Positions 7,568 through 17,700 of a stretch of DNA of 19,936 nt are shown here, piece by piece. The notes below the pieces were generated by a model, which was not told where the DNA came from, made no database searches, and saw nothing but the letters and a program-made list of their open reading frames with translations. Position numbers and translations under genes: made by a program. Positions within the stretch are counted from its first letter, which is position 1; each line of letters opens with the position of its first letter. The DNA is from Bacteroidales bacterium UBA3663 (lineage in GTDB: Bacteria; Bacteroidota; Bacteroidia; Bacteroidales; UBA3663). The stretch lies in assembly GCA_002373755.1 (NCBI GenBank), contig DFJU01000100.1, forward strand, positions 1 through 19,936, written 5' to 3'.

Positions 7568-9358
7568 TTACTTCACCTGAACACCGACGAGGTCAACTTT
7601 GCCCTTTGCTGTTGAGATGAAGAACTTGCCATTCTGGAACACAACCTTGGCAGCAGCCTTCTTGTCGTCAGCAGCGACAGTTTCGATGGCAGCGGTGCCG
7701 GCATACTTGATTTCGATAGAAGAAATCAGGATGTTGCCAGTGCCAGAGTACTTCTGGAAGGTGTATGTGCCGCCCTGCAAACCGAACTTGATGACGTTGC
7801 CCTCTGGGTTGAGCACGAGATCCTCGCCACCGTAGTTTTTACCGCTCAAATTAACGAAGCACTGATGCTCTACAGTAATGGTATCCTGACCAGAAAGAAC
7901 GCCCTTAGCCTGCTCCTTGGTGATGTCCTTGCAAGAGTTCTTCGAGCAAGTAACGATGACGTCAACTGAATCGCCATCAGCAACGACGAAGGTGATGTTG
8001 GTGCTGTTCATCTTGATGTAAGCCTCCTGAGCAGCAGGAACCTGATATGCAGCCTTTGCTGCATCTGCATTGGCCAATACACCGAATTCGAGGTTCTTTA
8101 CGAAGAAGTCCATCTTGTCTGCACCGACCAATTCGGCATCGGTAGTGGTATAGACAGTTGAGCCATCGGTAGCGGCTTGTGTAGCCTCCTGATCAACAAC
8201 GGCAGTACCAGTAACGGTAATCTTCTTGTCGGCCTTGATTGGGTTCAGGACGAGCACGTCGGCAGAAACGCTCTTGGTAGTGAAGGTTGCATATTCGCCG
8301 TTCACAATCTTTGAGTAGGCAGTTACGGTGGCCGATTCGGTCAACGTAGCGCCATCGCCCTCCTGCTCGGCAACTTCACCGTATGAATAGTAGTTCTTTG
8401 CACCCTCGGTGTTGTTGACAATGGCGAATGTTGCACCGTCAACTGAGAGAGTTGGAGCTGAGAAGTTGAATGAAACGGCAGCCTCGTTGTCTGCGTTAGG
8501 AGCAGCGGTTGAAGCATCAACCATCTCATAGTATGCCTGGAACTTAACGGTCATATCCTGATAGCACTTGATTGGCTCTGTATAGAGAGTTGAGTTCTCA
8601 TTAGCAGCCGTACCATCGGTAGTGTAGGTGCAGACGGTTGGATTACCTTCCACTGCAACTGGAGTACAAGTCACCTCACGATACCAAAGGCCAGCCGAAG
8701 CATCGTAGGTCTGAGGGCCGACTTTTACACGTGGAGTACCAGCAGCCTCATTGGCTTCAACCATGATATAGCCGATGAAAGCATCGCCATTGTACGAACC
8801 AATGTAGATTGTATAGTCATCATTGGCAGTCCACTCATACATGAAACCAGCAGAACAAGAAGTTTCACCATTGGCCGTAACAAAACTAGCGTCTGGAGCG
8901 GCGTTCAGAGTATTGGTCAATGCTGCATCTGTAGCAATCTTAGGAATACGGGCTTCAGCTCCAGCCTTGTTGTTACCCTGCATGAGGAAGACAAGCTTTG
9001 AACCGGCAGTAATCTTCATAGCGATAACGTCCTGTGCATTCTTGATACGCAGTGAGTTATACTGCTCGCCGTAATCTGCATACTTTGTGGCGAATGTCTC
9101 TCCATAACGGTAAGCTTCACTCACCATCTCCTGCGGATTTGACTTACCCTTGCTGGTGCTAACAGAGCCGCCAGTGACATCGAGGAAGTAACCGTCACCG
9201 AACAAAGCACCCTTTGTACGAGCACCAGTACCATTGTTGGTGTAATCGTCGCAAACAAGAACGTAGCTGTGCTTGCAGACTTTCACATCATCGATGGTTG
9301 CCGCATTAGCAGCACACATCAGACCCAAGAGTCCGAGAAAAAGAGTAGATTTTTTCAT
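7568..9358 (-). CDS. Secreted multi-beta-sandwich protein with T9SS-like tail, probable glycan-binding
   Basis: A 596-residue exported protein with no catalytic domain that I recognise. A signal peptidase I signal ends at AANA (residue 19). Residues 20-205 look like a beta-sandwich. Residues about 208-280 contain YTTDGTAANENSTLYTEPI, the pattern of chitobiase/hexosaminidase C-terminal (CHB_HEX) domains, and a second such unit may cover 300-375. Residues 375-555 form another beta-sandwich whose end (GTYTFQKYSGTGNILISSIE) resembles carbohydrate-binding modules. The last 28 residues (KVVFQNGKFFISTAKGK, ending VGVQVK) resemble the short type IX secretion sorting tail common in Prevotella. It is the last gene of the operon, 81 bases after the small lipoprotein. 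The binding role is inferred from architecture and context. Confidence 0.75.
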   Translation of the reverse strand: MKKSTLFLGLLGLMCAANAATIDDVKVCKHSYVLVCDDYTNNGTGARTKGALFGDGYFLDVTGGSVSTSKGKSNPQEMVSEAYRYGETFATKYADYGEQYNSLRIKNAQDVIAMKITAGSKLVFLMQGNNKAGAEARIPKIATDAALTNTLNAAPDASFVTANGETSCSAGFMYEWTANDDYTIYIGSYNGDAFIGYIMVEANEAAGTPRVKVGPQTYDASAGLWYREVTCTPVAVEGNPTVCTYTTDGTAANENSTLYTEPIKCYQDMTVKFQAYYEMVDASTAAPNADNEAAVSFNFSAPTLSVDGATFAIVNNTEGAKNYYSYGEVAEQEGDGATLTESATVTAYSKIVNGEYATFTTKSVSADVLVLNPIKADKKITVTGTAVVDQEATQAATDGSTVYTTTDAELVGADKMDFFVKNLEFGVLANADAAKAAYQVPAAQEAYIKMNSTNITFVVADGDSVDVIVTCSKNSCKDITKEQAKGVLSGQDTITVEHQCFVNLSGKNYGGEDLVLNPEGNVIKFGLQGGTYTFQKYSGTGNILISSIEIKYAGTAAIETVAADDKKAAAKVVFQNGKFFISTAKGKVDLVGVQVK

Positions 9359-9398
9359 AATAATGTAAGGTTATAAAGTTATTATTGCGACCCGTCCA

Positions 9399-9419
9399 CG
9401 ACCCTCAAAGTGAAGGTCG
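9399..9419 (-). promoter_or_regulatory. Intercistronic hairpin before the last operon gene
   Basis: On the minus strand CGACCTTCA pairs with TGAGGGTCG around loop CTT: nine pairs including one wobble. No T-run follows, so it is not a standard terminator. A competing pairing uses GGGTCGC 10 bases further on. It may protect or adjust the mRNA between the two cistrons; this is inference. Confidence 0.45.
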
Positions 9420-9439
9420 CAGACGAATCAGTTAATGGT

Positions 9440-9940
9440 TTATTCTTTCACGAGATATGACTGAACTGGGGTGTCGCCATAGTGAACCACCGTCATTACA
9501 TTCTTCTTTCCGATGTTGGCAACAGCAGTGAAGATTTCAGTCTTTGAAACAGCACCCTTCTCGTTCGTCACACGCTTCAGCACCTTGACCGTGCCGGAAC
9601 TTGCCGAATAGGTGTATTCATAGCATGGTGTGCTTTCGGTGTTTGAGTCATCGACCCAAGTGCCGGCAGTGCAGCCTTCGCTCATCTTGACGATGACTGA
9701 ATCGGCGCAGAAGAAATCCATGCTCTCGACGAAGCCCTGAATTTCTTCACCAAAAGCGTTGTATTTCATGCCATTGCCGCGCACCCACTTTGTGCTGGTC
9801 AATGCCTCGGGATGCTCTTCCGTATATGACGGGTTGCTGGTGTTCGTGTGCAGATAGTCGCACTCGTCGCTACAGGCCACATAGCCCATACCCACTGCAA
9901 TCATTGCGAACAACGCCGCGAATTTATTCATTTTTTTCAT
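9440..9940 (-). CDS. Small lipoprotein of the SusCD operon, unknown function
   Basis: A 166-residue protein with a lipoprotein signal: MKKMNKF, a hydrophobic stretch and lipobox YVAC at Cys23, followed by SDECD. Acidic residues after the cysteine act as a surface-export signal in Bacteroidetes, so the protein is probably on the outer face of the outer membrane. The mature part is short, rich in Ser/Thr and predicted beta (SVIVKMSEG, YEYTYSASSGTVKVLKRV, NVMTVVHYGD), about the size of a lipocalin-like barrel, but I recognise no family. Two further cysteines (in EGCTAG and TPCYEY) may pair. It starts 24 bases after the beta-helix gene and is certainly part of the operon by spacing and strand. 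Confidence 0.8.
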   Translation of the reverse strand: MKKMNKFAALFAMIAVGMGYVACSDECDYLHTNTSNPSYTEEHPEALTSTKWVRGNGMKYNAFGEEIQGFVESMDFFCADSVIVKMSEGCTAGTWVDDSNTESTPCYEYTYSASSGTVKVLKRVTNEKGAVSKTEIFTAVANIGKKNVMTVVHYGDTPVQSYLVKE

Positions 9941-9964
9941 AATTTCAATGTTTATGAATGATTC

Positions 9965-12409
9965 TTACTTACGCCAACGTGGGTCACCGACATTTGCTGG
10001 CAGGTTGCCCGTGTCAGAGCTCTTATAGTAGAGGTTCACATTATACTCCGTGGTGGCAGTGCCGTCCAATGCATCAGCACGGTGCATGTTCTGGTCGCTG
10101 GCCGACTTTGCCACATGCGGAGGACATGGATTGGTGAAGAGGTCGGTGGCCGAAATGTTGGCTGCCTCAACTTCAAGCGAACCGTTCAGCGTCGCTACGT
10201 TATTTTTGACCAATGTGCCGAAGCTATTGCTGGTGTTACTCCATGCGCTTGCCGAGAAGATCTGGCCGTTGGTCAAGTCGTTGCTTGTTGACCAGTTGTT
10301 GCCGAAGTTCAACGTCACGTGTGCTGCACTACCGTCGGTGAATGTCATCGTCTCGCGGATGTCCGAGCCCCACTGGTTCAGCACGCGGTCGTCACCGGCC
10401 TGCTTGCAGAGCACGATGAGGTTGTTATAGACGTTATAGACAGAGCCGTCGGGCAAGACACGCATGTTGAAGATGCAGCCCGATGCACGGGTGTTGAAGT
10501 TGATGAGCGTGTTGTTCTCGAACGTGATGTTCCATGCACCTGCCGTCCACTGCATTCCGTCGGTTGCCTGACAGAAGAGCGATGGGAACGGACAGTCGAA
10601 AATCGTGTTCTCGATGAACTTGAAGTCCTTGAACAGGTTCGTGCCGTTGTTGGTGCCTGCACCTGCAATCCACGGATAGCCGCCTGCACCGTTGTTATAG
10701 TAACCGCAGTCGAAGAACTGGTTGCCCTTGATGTACACGTGGTTCCAAACCTTGTAGTTCGGACCCTGCTCGCGGACGAAGCCACGCACAAGACGCTTGA
10801 ACGTACAGTTTTCGATAACCAGCGAGTCGAGCGTCACAGCCATGCCGTTGCTGTACATGTTGAAGAAGTAGTTACCTGCCACGGTGCCGGCTCCAGCCAG
10901 ATTGTCGCCATAGTTGAGAGCGGTCGGGTTGTCGAAGTCAATGTCGTAGAATGCCAACTTCTTCATGTAGATTTCGCCACCCTCACCGGCTTCCGGCTGA
11001 CGGCCGAACATGAACATGGTGTATGAACCCTGCCACTGCTCGCCGTTGGTTCCGCTGTAGAAGTCGGAGTTCTTGCCGATGCCGCAGATGACGCGGGCGC
11101 GCTTGCCCTGAGCGACGTCGGCCGGATCGGTACGAAGCACGAAGCCCTTGCAGGTGATGTCGTTGCCGTCAATGTAGTAAGTCTTGCCACCTTCGAGCAT
11201 GAAGGTCTGACCTTCGGCATAGTCGGTGTTCGAGATGAAGTCGTAGAGTGCAGGGCTGATTGGAGCTGCATTGTAATCTTCGGCCAAAGCGAAGACGCTG
11301 CTACGGCTTACGGTCTGGTCGGAAATCGGCAATGTGTCGGCAGCTGCCATCAAATCGTCATGCTTCAACAGGATTGGTTCGCCTGGAGTACCGTCCGAAC
11401 GAGTGGTGCAGGTGTTGTACTTTGCATCGATAGCGACTGCGACATCCGGGTCGATGACGTCAATCACATAGACGGAGTTGGCTGTCAGACCGTCGATGTC
11501 GATGTAGCCGTTTGTACGGTCAGCATCGCTGATCTCGTAGTAGCTCCACTTTGCTCCGACGCTTGAATTCGGGTTGTTTGGCGATGGCTTGACTTGCAGA
11601 TACTTGAAGCCGAATGTGCCATCGTCCGCAATGTTGAAGTTGGTGTAGTAGCTGTTAAGCTTGTCCTTGTCTTCGGCCGTGATGTTTTTCAACTCAGCCA
11701 GAATGTCCGACTCGGTGAACGTACCCTTAGCCTTCAGATTGCTGATGTTTTCTGCGGTTGTATTCTCGAAGGCTGCTACGAAATCGAGCACGTTCGGGTT
11801 GATGCAGACGTGCATCGTGCTTTCGGTTGTCTGCGACTGATCGACATAGACAGCGTATGGAGTTTCGTAGCGGTCGTTGGTCTTGATGCCCAAATACTCC
11901 TGCCACTGGCGGCCATTGCCATGACCGTACCAATTGCTTGCATGGGCGAAACTTGACTGGTCGCCCTTGATGTTCTGGTCGAGCGTCGAGAGACAACGGA
12001 TTGCGAAACGATAGTCGGTCGAATACTGCAAGTCAGGGATAAGCATGTCAAGCACCTTCGGGCCGACAATCGTGTCGAGCAACAGGTCGCTTGTACCCTG
12101 AATCGAGGCCCACGCATCCGAACCGCCAGACACCTTTGGCTGCAATGCCATCTGAATCTGATAGCCTGCGCAATCATACACGCCATACCAATAGAGGTGA
12201 ATGGTGTTGCCATGCGGATAGGCACCATCCAAACCACAGTTGTAGGGATAGTCGGTACCCTTGCCACGCGTATTGTCCGTGATGAACATCGTCATAAACT
12301 CTCGGTCGGTGCCAGGAGCGGCCTTGCTGTCGTCGTCATCCTTGCAGGAAACGAGCATGGCAGAACCCATTGACAGGGAGAGCATGACAAATCCAAATAT
12401 CTTTTTCAT
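9965..12409 (-). CDS. Beta-helix lipoprotein resembling DUF4957/DUF5123 proteins
   Basis: An 814-residue lipoprotein: signal with lipobox LVSC at Cys22 followed by KDDDD, a strong surface-export signal. Residues about 40-345 look like fibronectin-III-type beta modules (STDYRFAIRCLSTLDQ, ANSVYVIDVIDPD). From about residue 385 the chain becomes a right-handed beta-helix with recurring Asn/aromatic turns (IENCTFKRL, IKGNQFFDC, FIENTIFDC, FENNTLINF, VYNNLIVLC). It ends in VGDPRWRK, typical of proteins annotated DUF4957/DUF5123, which from memory accompany SusC/SusD in pectin-utilisation loci. The fold also resembles pectate lyases, but I see no convincing catalytic site, so binding is more likely than cleavage. 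It starts 176 bases after susD, a spacer that holds a long inverted repeat. Confidence 0.8.
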   Translation of the reverse strand: MKKIFGFVMLSLSMGSAMLVSCKDDDDSKAAPGTDREFMTMFITDNTRGKGTDYPYNCGLDGAYPHGNTIHLYWYGVYDCAGYQIQMALQPKVSGGSDAWASIQGTSDLLLDTIVGPKVLDMLIPDLQYSTDYRFAIRCLSTLDQNIKGDQSSFAHASNWYGHGNGRQWQEYLGIKTNDRYETPYAVYVDQSQTTESTMHVCINPNVLDFVAAFENTTAENISNLKAKGTFTESDILAELKNITAEDKDKLNSYYTNFNIADDGTFGFKYLQVKPSPNNPNSSVGAKWSYYEISDADRTNGYIDIDGLTANSVYVIDVIDPDVAVAIDAKYNTCTTRSDGTPGEPILLKHDDLMAAADTLPISDQTVSRSSVFALAEDYNAAPISPALYDFISNTDYAEGQTFMLEGGKTYYIDGNDITCKGFVLRTDPADVAQGKRARVICGIGKNSDFYSGTNGEQWQGSYTMFMFGRQPEAGEGGEIYMKKLAFYDIDFDNPTALNYGDNLAGAGTVAGNYFFNMYSNGMAVTLDSLVIENCTFKRLVRGFVREQGPNYKVWNHVYIKGNQFFDCGYYNNGAGGYPWIAGAGTNNGTNLFKDFKFIENTIFDCPFPSLFCQATDGMQWTAGAWNITFENNTLINFNTRASGCIFNMRVLPDGSVYNVYNNLIVLCKQAGDDRVLNQWGSDIRETMTFTDGSAAHVTLNFGNNWSTSNDLTNGQIFSASAWSNTSNSFGTLVKNNVATLNGSLEVEAANISATDLFTNPCPPHVAKSASDQNMHRADALDGTATTEYNVNLYYKSSDTGNLPANVGDPRWRK

Positions 12410-12437
12410 AGGATTTTACTTTATAGGTTTTATTTCT

Positions 12438-12562
12438 CAAGAATTGGAGAATTCGAGGATTCTATTACAACTGAATTCATAAGAAATCAGTATTGCGAAA
12501 AACGCACTCAAACAATTCTCTTTTTTCACATTCATTCAAATTCCTAAATTCTCAAATTCTTG
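12438..12562. repeat. Inverted repeat in the susD to beta-helix gene spacer
   Basis: CAAGAATTGGAGAATTCGAG at 12438-12457 (continuing GA) is matched in reverse complement by 12542-12562, with a few differences and one gap. The arms would form a long AU-rich hairpin of about 20 pairs in the operon mRNA, enclosing about 80 bases. A related direct word (CAAGAATTAGAGAATTTTAG) occurs at 6778-6797. Confidence 0.6.
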
Positions 12563-12585
12563 AAAATTATTGTTTGAACAAATAC

Positions 12586-14715
12586 TTAATAGCCATACTG
12601 ATTAGAGTACTTGCCGCTCGAACGCTGGATGACCAAGTTCGGATAAGGCAGGATATAGCGGACAACTGGCAGATTTTCTGCGCTCAATTCGACGCCTGGA
12701 GCCGGCAGATCAACCAATGCACCATTGTCAACGAGGCGGAGGTTGCCATTGTCATCAGCACGCACATAACCGTAGAACGAGTACTTGCACTGATCCTTGG
12801 CGGTGCCTGAATTGTCGTCACCCCACTCGTAGAATGTCGCACTGTTCCAAGCCGTTGCGCTCAGACCATAGTTGGTGATGGCACTCTTGGTAGGCTGCGA
12901 TGCCGTCTTGTAGGCATTGTAAATGCGCAGGCACTGAAGCGAGGTGTTCGGATATGCCTGAATGAAGCCGGCACTCTTGTCAATCTGACAACCATAGAAG
13001 GTGTTGCGGACAGAAGCCAGAATGTAGGCAGCCTTGTGGGCATCGAGCGAATCCTTTTCGCTGTAGCGATAGGCATGATAGTAGATCTTGCCGGGCAACT
13101 GGTCGATGTATTTCTTGCCATCGTGGTCATTGATGTCATCCTCATAGCCAGTGGTCTGAGAAATGCTCTGCACGCCGGCCGAATAGTAGCGCAGGAAGCT
13201 GTAAACCAACTCCTCGGCATACGTATTGGTACGGACCAAATCGCGCCAACGGCTGTTCTCGCCGGCAAACTCCCACTTGCGCTCGTCCATGACGGCCTTC
13301 TGGAATGCCTCCTTCGATGCCGATGCGTCGGAGATGAATGTGGCATCACCATCGACAAAAGCACGGCTGTGAACCTGAGTGAGGCAGTCGATGGCCTTTG
13401 CGGTCGGCCCCTCGTTGATTTCGTTGGCTGCCTCAGCATACATCAACAGAATATCCGCGTAGCGCATATATGGATAGTTGATGCCGGTTGCACCATCCTT
13501 GTCCGTACCCAAGGCGAGCGACTCTGCTGTCCAGAGCTTCGACCACTTGTTGTTGTGGACGGAATAGTCGTTACGGATATAGACAGAGTCGGCCAATGTG
13601 TTGTCGGACTTGGTGAAGTAGCTGTAGTACCACAAGCCGTTGACGAACTCGCGGCGCAAGTCGTTGTCGCGGAACAGGAAACGGTAGAAGGCATTCAAAC
13701 GCGCGCTACCGCTGCACTTGCCCCAAGGACCGACTGTATTTCCCTCGTAGTCGCTATATGTTGGACCCTGCAGGTTTCCGATGTAACCTGTAGAGATCTT
13801 GCCAAAAGGAATCTCGAAAATCGGGTCATCGTTGTTGATAACCTGATAGTTGCACTCGTTGACAAAAACCTGCTGGTAGGTCTGCGAAAGGCTGTGTGTG
13901 CCCATCGAAATGACCGAATCGGCATAGTTCATGGCGATGCGATAGTAGTCCTTGTAGTTGTCTGGACGCTTCATCGAGCCATAGTTCTTGGCATTACTTG
14001 CATCGGGATGCAGTGAATAGCCGCCGGCGGTCAACGCAATGCGGGCAATCAAGCCCTGCGCGAACTCCTTCGAGCAACGTTCAACAGTGACAGATGATGC
14101 TGTAGTTGAAAGCATGTGGGTCGATGCCTCCATCAGGTCGGCCATGATGGCGCGCTGGATGGAATCACGGTCGCACACGGGAATTACATCGTTTGTACTA
14201 CGGTCGGCAATACGCGTGAAAGTGAACGGAACATCGCCGAACATCACCACCAAGTCGTGGTAAATCATGGCACGCAAGCACTTTGCCTCGCCAATCCATT
14301 GCATCAGCTGCACGTCATCCTCGCCATATTTCGGGATGCTGTATTCCTCGGCACACGCAACGAAACGGTTGGCATACTCAATCAAGTTGTATGCAGCTGT
14401 CCAGAACTTGTAGATTTCGCCACCCTGATCGTCGCAATCGAAACGCGAGTAGGTGCTGTGCGAATGTGCATTGCTTGAATTGATGGCGATATCCACGTCG
14501 CTGTTCAAGTTGAATGAGCCAAGGTACATTTTGCCATACAAGTTATCGACCAGAGCCTGTGCATAGACACCGTTCAAGGCCAATTCAATTTCGTCTTTCT
14601 GGCTATACACATATTCCTCTGTGTATTTCGAGGGCGCATCAACATCCAGATAGTCATTACAAGCAGACCATCCCGTCAACGCCAGACCAGCCAACAAAAT
14701 ATATTTGAATTTCAT
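12586..14715 (-). CDS. SusD-like outer-membrane glycan-binding lipoprotein
   Basis: A 709-residue RagB/SusD family lipoprotein that caps the SusC barrel and captures oligosaccharides. I use the ATG at 14715 (MKFKYILLAGLALTG); an in-frame TTG at 14727 would only add four residues. Lipobox WSAC places the lipidated Cys at 19, followed by NDYLDVDAPSKYTEE, typical of SusD. The N-terminal helical repeats include WTAAYNLIEYANRFV. The family hallmark RYADILLMYAEAANEI is near residues 415-430, and the C-terminus ends YPNLVIQRSSGKYSNQYGY. It lies 15 bases after susC. At about 700 residues it is larger than classical SusD (about 550), as is common for complex-glycan loci. Confidence 0.95.
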   Translation of the reverse strand: MKFKYILLAGLALTGWSACNDYLDVDAPSKYTEEYVYSQKDEIELALNGVYAQALVDNLYGKMYLGSFNLNSDVDIAINSSNAHSHSTYSRFDCDDQGGEIYKFWTAAYNLIEYANRFVACAEEYSIPKYGEDDVQLMQWIGEAKCLRAMIYHDLVVMFGDVPFTFTRIADRSTNDVIPVCDRDSIQRAIMADLMEASTHMLSTTASSVTVERCSKEFAQGLIARIALTAGGYSLHPDASNAKNYGSMKRPDNYKDYYRIAMNYADSVISMGTHSLSQTYQQVFVNECNYQVINNDDPIFEIPFGKISTGYIGNLQGPTYSDYEGNTVGPWGKCSGSARLNAFYRFLFRDNDLRREFVNGLWYYSYFTKSDNTLADSVYIRNDYSVHNNKWSKLWTAESLALGTDKDGATGINYPYMRYADILLMYAEAANEINEGPTAKAIDCLTQVHSRAFVDGDATFISDASASKEAFQKAVMDERKWEFAGENSRWRDLVRTNTYAEELVYSFLRYYSAGVQSISQTTGYEDDINDHDGKKYIDQLPGKIYYHAYRYSEKDSLDAHKAAYILASVRNTFYGCQIDKSAGFIQAYPNTSLQCLRIYNAYKTASQPTKSAITNYGLSATAWNSATFYEWGDDNSGTAKDQCKYSFYGYVRADDNGNLRLVDNGALVDLPAPGVELSAENLPVVRYILPYPNLVIQRSSGKYSNQYGY

Positions 14716-14730
14716 ACGAATTTTCAAAAA

Positions 14731-17700
14731 TTAGAAGGTTATGTTAGTTCCGAATACAAAGCTGCGGCTACGGGGATAACGGTTGTAGTCCATACCGCAA
14801 GTCAAGTCCGTTTGGATATCGACCTCAGGATCATAACCACTATAGTTAGTAATGATGAAGAGGTTGCCGGCCGAAGCATAGAAACGAGCCTTCGAGATAC
14901 CAGCCTTCTTCGTCCATTTTTCTGGCAAAGTGTAGCCGACGGTGATGTCGCTACAACGCACGAAAGAGGCATCCTCGATGAAGTAGGAATTGGTAATATT
15001 CTTTGTCACGTCGGCAGGATTCCACAAGGTGCGGCCCTCGTTGGCCTTCTTGTAGATATTCACGCAATCATCCACATAATAGAGCTTGTAGAGGATGTCG
15101 CCCTTGGTGCCTGACAACGAACCGTCGATGTCGTTGTACTGCCAGCCATCCTTGAACTTGGCCAACACGTTGTAGAACTTGTTCTTGTTGTCCTTCGATG
15201 AAGAAAGCGTGTAGGCTGTGGCATTGTTCAAGTCGAAATCCAGCATATAGGTGAAGTTGATAGCAAAATCCCAGTTCTTATACTGGCCATTGAAGCCGAA
15301 ACCACCCTGGAAACGCGGATTGGTGTTGCCGATGACGGTGCGGTCATTTTCGGTGATGCGGCCATCGCCGTCCAAATCCTTGAACTTAGGCTTGCCCGGC
15401 AGGGTTGCCTTGCCCGAGTTGGAATCGCCCGAGATGTCATTAATGACAGTCACGTAGCCATCGCCACGAGGTGCACAATTGCTTGATGTGCCATTATCGG
15501 TCGAACTTGAACCCCACGGGACAGCAGCATAGTTGTTCAACGGATCGAAATAGAACTCGTCGAACTGATAGAGGCCATCGTAAACGAAGCCATAAATCAG
15601 GCCCGTCTCGTCGCCTACCCTCATGCAATAGTCATTATAATCCGATTTCCAGCGGTCATCTTGATCCCAGAAGACGTTATCTGTACCATTCAACTTGTCA
15701 ATCTTGCGCTTGTTCAAGCCCAAGTTGAAGAAACCGGAAAGCACATAGTTCTTACCGCGCAGAATATCGCCGGTAATAGAGAGTTCTACACCCTTGCTGG
15801 TGACTTGGCCAATGTTCTTCACTTGCTTTACACCACCAACTGTGGGGTCGAGGTTGGCCTCATACAAAAGATCCTTGGTGGTGTTCCAATAGATTTCTGG
15901 AGTAACAGTCAAACGGCCGCTGAACATAGTCCAATCGACGGCGATGTTGCGTGTAACAATGGTCTCCCACTTGAGGTCTTCGTTGAACGTGGTGGTTCCA
16001 AGGGAATTCTTATAATACATTTCGCCGTATGTGGTCTTTTCGCCAAATGCAGGACCGCCCTCATCGGCGATGTCATACAACGAACGCCAACTATCACTGT
16101 CAATACGGTTGTTGCCTGTCTGACCGAAAGCTGCACGCAACTTCAACTGGTCAATCCAATCGACATATTCGAGGAACTTCTCTTCAGACAATACCCAAGC
16201 GCCTGATACCGATGGGAAGAAGCCCCACTGATTGCCCGGAGCGAATTTTGTTGAACCATCGGCGCGAGCTGTAAAACTTAACAGATACTTGTGTGCGAAA
16301 TTGTAGTCAATCTTGCCGAAGAATGATGCCATACGGTCAAATGAGCCTGGAGTAGTCACAATTGACTTTGCCTCGCCACGCTGCATCTTGTTCCATGCGT
16401 CACGCGCCGTCATTTCGGTCGAGAAGTGGATGGCCTTCATCTCCTCCACATCGGTACTTGACTGATTGATTTCCTGACCCAACAGGAAGAAGAGGTTATG
16501 ATCCTCCTGAATCGTGCGGCTGTAACTTGCCGTATTGGTCCACAGGTAGCTGAACGAATCCTTGTTGGTCAAGATGGCAACAGGCTGGTTATCTACGGCC
16601 TTGCTGGTCAAGTGTCCATAGAAACGGCTCTGGTCGAACCACTTGAAGCCGATCGTTCCCTCCGAACGGAGCACAAGACCCTTGATGGGCTTCCACTCCA
16701 AAGCAAGACCTGTAGAATAATTATAGGTGTGCTTCAGCAACTGGTTGATGGCAATGTCGCTCTTCGGGTTGGTGTAGTTGAACAACTCCTCCTCGTTCGG
16801 GTCGGCATAGCTCGGATCAATGTAGCCATACTCACGCAAGCCGTTGGTAGGACGATACTTCAGCACGTCAATGATGCCGCCGGTACCGACATTGTCGCCA
16901 CCTGCGCCCTCGTCACGACGGAATGTGAACTTCGGATTGACCTTCAAAGTAAGCTTGTTGGTAATCTGGATGTCGGTCTTGAGGTTGAAGGTGGTGCGGC
17001 GCACACCCGAACCCAAGATGATACCCTTGTCCTCACTGTTGGACACCGACAGGTTGAACTTCACCTTGTCGCTACCGCCACCGATGTTGACGTTGGTCGC
17101 GTAGTTGATAGGTGTCTCGCCCATTACCTCATCCTGCCAATCGTGGGTGGGCAGGGTGGAATACATGTCGATGTCGTAGGGGTTGCCGAAGTTGGCCTTG
17201 AAGAACTTCGCGTTGGTCGAACGGGTACCGTTGCAGGCATGCCACTGATACTGATAGGCGACAAACTCCTGCGCGTTCATCAGGTCAAGCTTCTTCGACA
17301 GATGGCTGACCGACATATTGGCATTGAGAGTAACCTTGACCTTACCGGCCTGTGCCGACTTGGTGGTGACGATGACAACGCCGTTGCCGCCCTTGGCACC
17401 ATAGATGGCGGTCAAAGAGGCATCTTTCAGAATGTCAATTGATTGGATATCTGCCGGAGGAATATCGTTGATGTTGTCCTGCTGGAAACCATCGACAATA
17501 TAAAGAGGCTCGTTCGACTGAGTGATGGACGAACCGCCACGGATACGGATGTTGACATCGGCACCCGGCTGGCCATCGACGGTTGTTACCTGCACACCCG
17601 AAATCTTGCCCTGCAAGGCCACAGACGCAGATGTTACAGGCACGACCTCCAGCTTACCGCCCGACACCGAACCTACCGAACCGGTCAAGTCCTTACGGGC

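Noticed and set aside
7306..7620. 104-codon open frame on the plus strand
   Set aside because: It starts inside the third tandem repeat, crosses the operon terminator and ends in the last operon gene. Its FRVFRVFRGYK part is the translation of the repetitive TTTCGTGTCTTTCGTG word.
9965..12409. Pectate lyase assignment for the beta-helix lipoprotein
   Set aside because: The beta-helix repeats fit, but I could not identify the calcium-binding aspartates and catalytic Arg/Lys of PL1 or PL9 lyases, so I kept the DUF4957/DUF5123-like call.
13036..14016. 326-codon open frame on the plus strand
   Set aside because: It is antisense to the SusD-like gene and shows no family features or start context.
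16498..17442. 314-codon open frame on the plus strand
   Set aside because: It is antisense to the SusC-like gene; the opposite strand carries the clear TonB-dependent receptor signature.
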